Virus record (IMG/VR): IMGVR_UViG_3300023170_000153
Location: 1 to 26,006 of that record
DNA: 26,006 bases
Source of the DNA: a virus
Strand: one strand, 5' to 3'
A program made the position numbers and the translations under genes. The stretch's first letter is position 1; every line of letters starts with the position of its first letter. Shown here piece by piece: positions 22,244 to 26,006 of the stretch. A model generated the notes under the pieces. It searched no databases and had not been told where the DNA came from. It worked only from the letters and a program-made list of their open reading frames with translations.

Positions 22244-22454
22244 GTTCATTCTCCTGCGGGGTGAGCCTTTTTTTCACTTCTTCAAAGCGTTCACGCAGGT
22301 ACTCAGGGTTATCCAGTGCATAACGTATCTCTTGCTGGGCTTCTTCGTAGTGCTCCTGTAGTACTCTGCGTATGTACTCAGATTTATTTGGCGTACTGGC
22401 GTAGAACCTATCTGCTTCTTTGCTTATGCGTACGCTGATATGTACAGTTCCCAT
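22236..22454 (-). CDS. Ribbon-helix-helix (Arc/MetJ-like) DNA-binding protein
   Basis: A 72-residue protein. ATG 22454 has AGGAG six bases upstream and lies two bases after the preceding stop. A short strand with alternating residues (TVHISVRISKEADRFY), followed by NKSEYIRRVLQEHYEEA, matches the ribbon-helix-helix fold, in which the paired strand contacts the DNA groove and the Ser/Glu-Tyr helix forms the dimer core. The charged helical C-terminus (about residues 40-70) may be an oligomerisation tail. It is likely a small transcription regulator of the phage early region. Its operator is not identified. Confidence 0.7.
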   Translation of the reverse strand: MGTVHISVRISKEADRFYASTPNKSEYIRRVLQEHYEEAQQEIRYALDNPEYLRERFEEVKKRLTPQENEHA

Positions 22455-22456
22455 AG

Positions 22457-22708
22457 TTACTCCTCTTCATAAATATGCTCAACGGTCTTTGCAAAGCAGA
22501 CCATGAGTGTCGTGGCAGAAATGCCTACCTGCTTCGCCATAATTGCAGTAATAATCGCCAGATGTTCCATCACATCAACCAAAAGAATATCCTTATCGTC
22601 TAGGGCTGAATCCAGCGCATTAGCAATCACTTCAAACAAATCTCCGGTAGTTTCGTTTCCTTTTCCCTCAACGGCTTTCTTAAACTGAACGATGTTATCT
22701 TTTTTCAC
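22457..22708 (-). CDS. Small helical hypothetical protein
   Basis: An 83-residue protein beginning MKKDNIVQFKKAVEG. The rest is three or four predicted helices (DLFEVIANALDSALDDKD, then LLVDVMEHLAIITAIMAKQ, then TTLMVCFAKTVEHIYEEE), amphipathic rather than membrane-spanning. Similar short helical proteins accompany early genes of aquatic phages, with no known function. It overlaps the previous small gene by 14 bases and precedes the ribbon-helix-helix gene by 2 bases, so all three are probably one transcript. Confidence 0.68.
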   Translation of the reverse strand: MKKDNIVQFKKAVEGKGNETTGDLFEVIANALDSALDDKDILLVDVMEHLAIITAIMAKQVGISATTLMVCFAKTVEHIYEEE

Positions 22709-22853
22709 GTTTCATCTCCTTAATACGTTTCTTGTAAGTAGCAGTCGGCTCCATAAAACTACGGCTACTGTAGGTTGTTGGGGTTATTGTTACTATTGTT
22801 CTTTCTTTGAAGTCGGGTTCTGGGGCACGAACACCGTGTGGTTTGCTTTTCAT
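22695..22853 (-). CDS. Very small basic hypothetical protein (52 residues)
   Basis: Three consecutive in-frame ATGs occur at 22859, 22856 and 22853. GGAG at 22864-22861 is best spaced (7 bases) for the last, giving MKSKPHGVRAPEPDF... and a basic end (KKRIKEMKREKR). The frame stays open further upstream to 23015, but that extension would translate the GC-rich hairpins and reads as low-plausibility sequence, so it is excluded. No domain is visible. Placed first after the structured intergenic region, it may be subject to control by that region. Confidence 0.55.
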   Translation of the reverse strand: MKSKPHGVRAPEPDFKERTIVTITPTTYSSRSFMEPTATYKKRIKEMKREKR

Positions 22854-23077
22854 CATCATTCTCCGTACTTGTTTATATATTATGTTTGCCTTGTGGGGGT
22901 AGCGGGAGTAGGCGAGAGAGCCACCCCCACAAGGACTAGCCGTAGCGTGGCTTCCCCGGTATGCACCCGGATAGGAGGACAATAACTCGCATGAGATTAC
23001 GTCACGTTCCGTCACATACAGCCGGTGTTTTTACATGACAGCCCACCTCCGGCTGGGACCGCCTAGGTTATGTGCGA
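22854..23077. other. GC-rich structured intergenic region without a gene
   Basis: This 224-base gap is the longest non-coding stretch among the leftward genes and is visibly more GC-rich than its surroundings. It holds a long inverted repeat (22889-22934), a 7-bp inverted repeat (CAGCCGG at 23019-23025 with CCGGCTG at 23049-23055), a 4-bp stem with 7-base loop (AGCC/GGCT around 22937-22952), and CCGCCTAGG at 23059-23067, repeated at 23087-23095 inside the end of the VRR-NUC gene. No tRNA T-loop, terminator T-run or consensus promoter was found. It may be a structured RNA leader, an RNase III processing region or a replication origin. Confidence 0.55.
22889..22934. repeat. 12-bp perfect inverted repeat forming a strong hairpin
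   Basis: CCTTGTGGGGGT (22889-22900) is the exact reverse complement of ACCCCCACAAGG (22923-22934). The stem can extend by two more pairs after one A-C mismatch, leaving a 16-base purine-rich loop on the + strand. Neither strand has a T-run after it, so it is not an intrinsic terminator. In leftward RNA it lies about 36 bases before the start of the 52-residue gene. Confidence 0.8.
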
Positions 23078-23395
23078 CTATGCACCCCGCCTAGGACGGG
23101 CTAGTAGACTTTCTAATGCTACTTTTACGCTGTCTACATTGGACTCATTAACTACCCAAGCGACACCGCCGGATTCGTTTATTTTTTTAATTTCAAAGTC
23201 TTGCAGTTTAGTTGTGGTGTTGCTCCCTGCCTTACATTCAATCGCAAAGAACATACCTTTATAACAGCCTACTATGTCCGGCACACCACTACGTCCATAA
23301 CCACCGGTTGCCGGAAAGAAATAGTATATGTCCTTTCCGTATTCTTTCAAGTATTTTACTACTTTTTCCTTTACTTTTTTCTCAGGGGTTGTCAC
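23078..23395 (-). CDS. VRR-NUC family nuclease (PD-(D/E)XK fold, Holliday-junction-resolvase-like)
   Basis: A 105-residue single-domain nuclease. GTG 23395 is chosen because AGGAGG lies 7 bases upstream and it gives a 4-bp GTGA overlap with the preceding gene. An in-frame ATG at 23425 would add ten residues inside that gene. Core motifs: an N-terminal helix with KKVKEKVVKYL (E10), then RSGVPDIVG (D40), AIECKAG (E53, K55) and LQDFEI (Q65), then a GGVAWVV strand. VRR-NUC proteins act as structure-specific nucleases, and in phages often as resolvase-like enzymes during replication or packaging. The C-terminal codons lie in the start of a GC-rich structured region. Confidence 0.88.
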   Translation of the reverse strand: MTTPEKKVKEKVVKYLKEYGKDIYYFFPATGGYGRSGVPDIVGCYKGMFFAIECKAGSNTTTKLQDFEIKKINESGGVAWVVNESNVDSVKVALESLLARPRRGA

Positions 23396-23655
23396 AAAGC
23401 GTCCTCCTCTGGGCAAAATACCCAATACACGTTGTTGTCAATGCGCCTACCGATACCAGTTACTACATCGGTTGGAGGTTCTGGTGACATACTCGATAGT
23501 ACAGCGATACGTTTTTGTATCCACATCGGTAAGTCATTTACTTCGTAGTACCTATCTACATTCGGCATATCTCCTGTTATTTCAAATTGGTCTACTCTTG
23601 CGTACCCGTTCGTAAACTCTACTCTGTAATAAGGTTCGTCACGCGTCATGGTCAT
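23392..23655 (-). CDS. Hypothetical small phage protein
   Basis: An 87-residue protein (ATG 23655, alternative ATG 23649 giving MTRDEPYY) that overlaps the end of the 327-residue gene by 17 bases and the nuclease start by 4. It opens with a strand-rich YYRVEFTNGYARVDQFEITG, then DLPMWIQKRIAVL, and ends acidic with VFCPEEDAL. No domain is recognised. The overlaps make it very likely to be translated. Confidence 0.65.
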   Translation of the reverse strand: MTMTRDEPYYRVEFTNGYARVDQFEITGDMPNVDRYYEVNDLPMWIQKRIAVLSSMSPEPPTDVVTGIGRRIDNNVYWVFCPEEDAL

Positions 23656-24622
23656 ACTTTGTTCCTTGGTTGATTAACTTCTGTACTACATCCTCCACCT
23701 CATCCTCACTTATAAACAACGCGTAATGCGTGTCGGTCAGTAAGTCATTGGCTTGTGATGCCATAAAACCTGCGTCACAATCGTGCCCCTCCACTATGTT
23801 CACTGTGTGTATGTGCCTCTGTACTGCTTGCGGTAATGCTTCGATACTCGGTACTTGCACAAACCATGCCTCCGTTTCCCACGTGCCTACCCCTTTTGAA
23901 TACCCTAGATATAACTTATCTTTAAGTTGTGCTACATGTAAGATAACACGTTTACCTAAGTCGTTTATTGTATTTGCTAGTTCGTTTGCTGTTTTTACAC
24001 ACTCTCTGTATTTTTGTACGATAGAATTACCTTCCGACAATGTAACCACATACTTACCATCCATAGCATTTATTGTCTGTTCAATAAACTCAAATAGAAT
24101 ATTGCGTTTGTCTTTTTTCTCATCCCCCCAGTTACTACCGCAAATTTCATCCGTAAAATTATCCCTGCATTTTGAAAAATTGGTTTGGTTGCGTACTAAC
24201 TTAGGTCTTGCACAACGTTCTACATTTTTAATTGAAATGCCGACTAACTCGGTATCTGTTATGGGCGCAAGTCTGCTTATTGTATTAGCCGCTTTTCCTA
24301 AGTTTGTTGTACTCACGGTGTGGTAACTGTCTCTACCCATATGATACTTTGCACGGTCACAATCAATACGGAATGATTTTATTACGTACTGCCGTTTCGA
24401 TTCTTTAGTCGTGTAGCAAACTCTGCATATAAGATAGTCTGAATTTTTGTGGGTTATTCCTACGTGGTCACCTAAATCATAATACTTAAACCGATTCCTA
24501 TACTTTTTATCTAACGCTTTTATTAGTTCGTCATGGTCTGGTATGTGCCCAAGGAATATCTCTCGGCTTGGTAAGGCATATTTAATTAAGTCGTCACGGG
24601 TTGGTTTAGTATTAAAGCGCAT
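23639..24622 (-). CDS. Hypothetical phage protein of 327 residues
   Basis: ATG 24622 has AGGAG seven bases upstream, a clear start. The protein is mixed alpha/beta, with Cys and His scattered through the middle (YLICRVCYTTKESKRQYVI and IKNVERCARPKLVRNQ) but no clear paired zinc motif. Its C-terminal third is acidic, with an FISEDEVEDVVQKLINQG helix. No catalytic signature or known family was recognised. It sits between the HExxH/VWA gene (11 bases away) and small genes, in a co-directional unit that looks like an early or middle region. Confidence 0.75.
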   Translation of the reverse strand: MRFNTKPTRDDLIKYALPSREIFLGHIPDHDELIKALDKKYRNRFKYYDLGDHVGITHKNSDYLICRVCYTTKESKRQYVIKSFRIDCDRAKYHMGRDSYHTVSTTNLGKAANTISRLAPITDTELVGISIKNVERCARPKLVRNQTNFSKCRDNFTDEICGSNWGDEKKDKRNILFEFIEQTINAMDGKYVVTLSEGNSIVQKYRECVKTANELANTINDLGKRVILHVAQLKDKLYLGYSKGVGTWETEAWFVQVPSIEALPQAVQRHIHTVNIVEGHDCDAGFMASQANDLLTDTHYALFISEDEVEDVVQKLINQGTKYDHDA

Positions 24623-24633
24623 GATTTGTCTCC

Positions 24634-25821
24634 TTATATGTTTATGTCAACGCGTTTGCCTACAGTTGGATTCGCGTCTTTGTTATCAAGAATGCACCAG
24701 AGCAATGGCATAGACCACGTACCCCAGTCACCACCTAAGTACCCATCAGTCAATACCACAACGGCTTCGGCTTTGATGTTCTTTTCACGTATGTAATTGC
24801 ACACACAGTTCACATCAGTACCGCCACCACCTTGTGGTTTAGTTGACCTAACAAGTTCGTCTATTGGTCTGTGTGTACCACCATACTGTTCGTCACCTAC
24901 TACCTCATGCCCCCAGTACAGCAGTCGTACACCGGATGGTTTGACCACATCACAGATAGATTTGACCTCGGTAAGAAACGCACTAAGTTGCCTATCACCA
25001 ACACTACCACTCGTATCTACTGCAATAACAAGTTCACCTACCTGTTCGCTTATTGTGCTTGGCATGTACACACCGTGAGACATGTACCTACGGTTGGGTC
25101 TGTTGTATGTGCTGTAGTCTTTACCCATACACGTTGATGTAAGAAACTCACGCAGTATCTCACGCCAATCTACCTGTGGTTGTAGTAATTCCTTCATACC
25201 TCTCGGCACGTCTGCACCCATCTTACCGGCAGTCAACGCACCCTGTCGTATGGCAGAGTCAATGTCCTGTTCAAGTTCACGTTTCTCGGCTTCGGACATT
25301 TCCTGTGCGCTCTCCCAATCGTGTTCGTCAATGGAACCCCCACTGCCACCACTACCAGAACCACCTTCGCCACCTTGTTCCTCATATATTATGTTGAACA
25401 CGTCCTGAGAGTTCTTACCTTTGAACCGTTTGTCAATCAACGCACCGTGGGGTAGTACAGCAAACCCGTCTGGATTCTCGTCAATAATCTCCAGATTGAT
25501 AACGTAGTCACACGCCATGTTCGCGCACTGCGCATCTATCTCCCATAAGTTACGCCACGTAGTAAGGTGTCTGTATAACTTGTGCTTACACTCGTGGAGT
25601 ATTATCCCTCTGAGTTCGGCATCGGTAAGACTATCCACAAACTTCCTACCATACTTAACGTCACGTCCGTTGGTACATGCAGTTGGTATGTCGTCCGATA
25701 CCTCACTCTTACCCATGATGAGAACACCGGCTAATGCGATATACCTCCGGCTGTTCATTATTGCGATAGTCTCACGCTGTACGCGTTGCTCCGCTGTCAG
25801 TTGTAAATTTATTGCTAACAT
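24634..25821 (-). CDS. VWA domain protein with N-terminal HExxH metallopeptidase-like domain (DUF2201-like)
   Basis: A 395-residue protein starting behind AGGAG (9-base spacer). The N-terminal domain (about 1-145) has GIILHECKHKLYRHL with H76-E77 and H80, a zincin-type zinc site, followed by DAQCANMACDYVINLEI, as in the predicted metallopeptidases called DUF2201. A Gly/Ser linker (about 150-163) and an acidic helix follow. The C-terminal VWA-like domain has a complete metal-ion-dependent adhesion site: DTSGS (269-273), GGGGTD (T335) and LTDGY (D359). In bacteria such proteins usually pair with a MoxR-type AAA+ ATPase encoded next door. The adjacent upstream gene is cut off by the window and its visible end is not diagnostic. 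In phages the biological target is unknown; protein remodelling or host-protein processing is inference. Confidence 0.85.
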   Translation of the reverse strand: MLAINLQLTAEQRVQRETIAIMNSRRYIALAGVLIMGKSEVSDDIPTACTNGRDVKYGRKFVDSLTDAELRGIILHECKHKLYRHLTTWRNLWEIDAQCANMACDYVINLEIIDENPDGFAVLPHGALIDKRFKGKNSQDVFNIIYEEQGGEGGSGSGGSGGSIDEHDWESAQEMSEAEKRELEQDIDSAIRQGALTAGKMGADVPRGMKELLQPQVDWREILREFLTSTCMGKDYSTYNRPNRRYMSHGVYMPSTISEQVGELVIAVDTSGSVGDRQLSAFLTEVKSICDVVKPSGVRLLYWGHEVVGDEQYGGTHRPIDELVRSTKPQGGGGTDVNCVCNYIREKNIKAEAVVVLTDGYLGGDWGTWSMPLLWCILDNKDANPTVGKRVDINI

Positions 25822-25843
25822 GTTTGCCTACTCCTGTTAGTTG

Positions 25844-26006
25844 TTAAACGCTAATTGCGTAGTTGTTTGCAAGACACCACTCTTGGTATTCCTTGGTGTT
25901 GACCACTATGTCACGCTTACTGTAGTCCTTAACGCGTACGCCGTTGACAAACAAACCCTGCGTTTCTTTGGGTAACCTGTTCAGGTAAACCATCCACGGT
26001 TTGATA
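25844..26006 (-). CDS. C-terminal end of an unidentified protein (5' truncated by the window edge)
   Basis: The - strand frame is open from the right edge to TAA at 25844-25846, giving the last 53 residues: an aromatic/basic stretch (IKPWMVYLNRLPKET), then LFVNGVRVKDYSKRD and a helical end with EYQEWCLANN. Its stop lies 22 bases before the VWA gene start. By analogy with bacterial loci this could be the MoxR-type AAA+ partner of the VWA protein, but no ATPase motif falls within the visible part, so it stays unassigned. Confidence 0.6.
   Translation of the reverse strand, partial: IKPWMVYLNRLPKETQGLFVNGVRVKDYSKRDIVVNTKEYQEWCLANNYAISV

Noticed and set aside
22695-23015. 106-codon version of the small gene beginning at 23015
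   Set aside because: The upstream part would translate the inverted repeats and reads as implausible sequence; GGAG is correctly spaced only for the ATG at 22853.
22860-23077. tRNA or tmRNA in the structured intergenic region
   Set aside because: No T-loop consensus, no 7-bp acceptor stem with a CCA-type end and no cloverleaf could be drawn; a 4-bp stem with a 7-base loop alone is not enough.
23201-23548. Overlapping + strand frames of about 90-115 codons across the VRR-NUC gene
   Set aside because: Three frames are open on the same stretch by chance; the - strand nuclease motifs (GVPD, ECK) decide the coding strand.
24630-24660. TTGACA on the - strand near the end of the VWA gene, considered as a promoter for the 327-residue gene
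   Set aside because: It is in coding sequence for the last residues of the VWA protein and no -10 element lies at 16-18 bases; the spacing region is instead the Shine-Dalgarno of the next gene.

Overview
The window looks like an internal piece of the genome of a double-stranded DNA tailed phage (Caudoviricetes). It carries virion-type genes, a phage replication module, an endolysin-type hydrolase and many tiny tightly packed genes, and no cellular housekeeping genes. The protein style resembles uncultured phages from marine and fresh water: Gly-rich 'GGIVAF'-type motifs in structural proteins, a family A DNA polymerase with Leu at the 762-equivalent position, and a DUF927-type primase-helicase. 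The host cannot be read from the sequence. No integrase, tRNA or CRISPR array was seen.

Layout. Bases 1-10802 (+ strand) hold the end of a late structural block: a truncated gene, three virion-associated proteins and a 2104-residue giant protein with an HExxH metallopeptidase motif and an LPD38-like C-terminal region. This block converges at about 10.8 kb with a long leftward block (10922 to the right edge, - strand). Between them lie an intrinsic terminator oriented for the leftward transcripts and a 10-bp periodic repeat.

The leftward block, read in transcription order from the right edge, contains: a truncated gene, a HExxH + VWA protein, a 327-residue unknown, a VRR-NUC nuclease and a cluster of very small genes (including one of 50 codons at 22091-22243). 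Next come a GNAT-like protein, a zinc ribbon, a SleB-type cell wall hydrolase and a bidirectional terminator. The replication and recombination core follows: DNA polymerase, Cas4/RecB-like nuclease, small HNH-like basic protein, SNF2-type helicase, Gam-like coiled coil, excisionase-type HTH, probable ssDNA-binding protein and primase-helicase. Most junctions are 4-bp ATGA/GTGA or TAATG overlaps, so these genes probably form polycistronic, translationally coupled operons.

The most striking non-coding feature is on the + strand, inside the leftward block at about 20.46-20.56 kb. A near-consensus sigma70 promoter (TTGACA, 17 bp, TATATT) is followed by about 65 nt with two stem-loops. The second is a C(UUCG)G-capped intrinsic terminator. 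This is a good candidate for an undescribed phage small RNA. Other notable signals are strong depletion of GATC (nine sites counted by eye in 26 kb), a pair of mutually exclusive hairpins between the ssDNA-binding protein and the primase, and a GC-rich hairpin-bearing 224-bp intergenic region at 22.85-23.08 kb.
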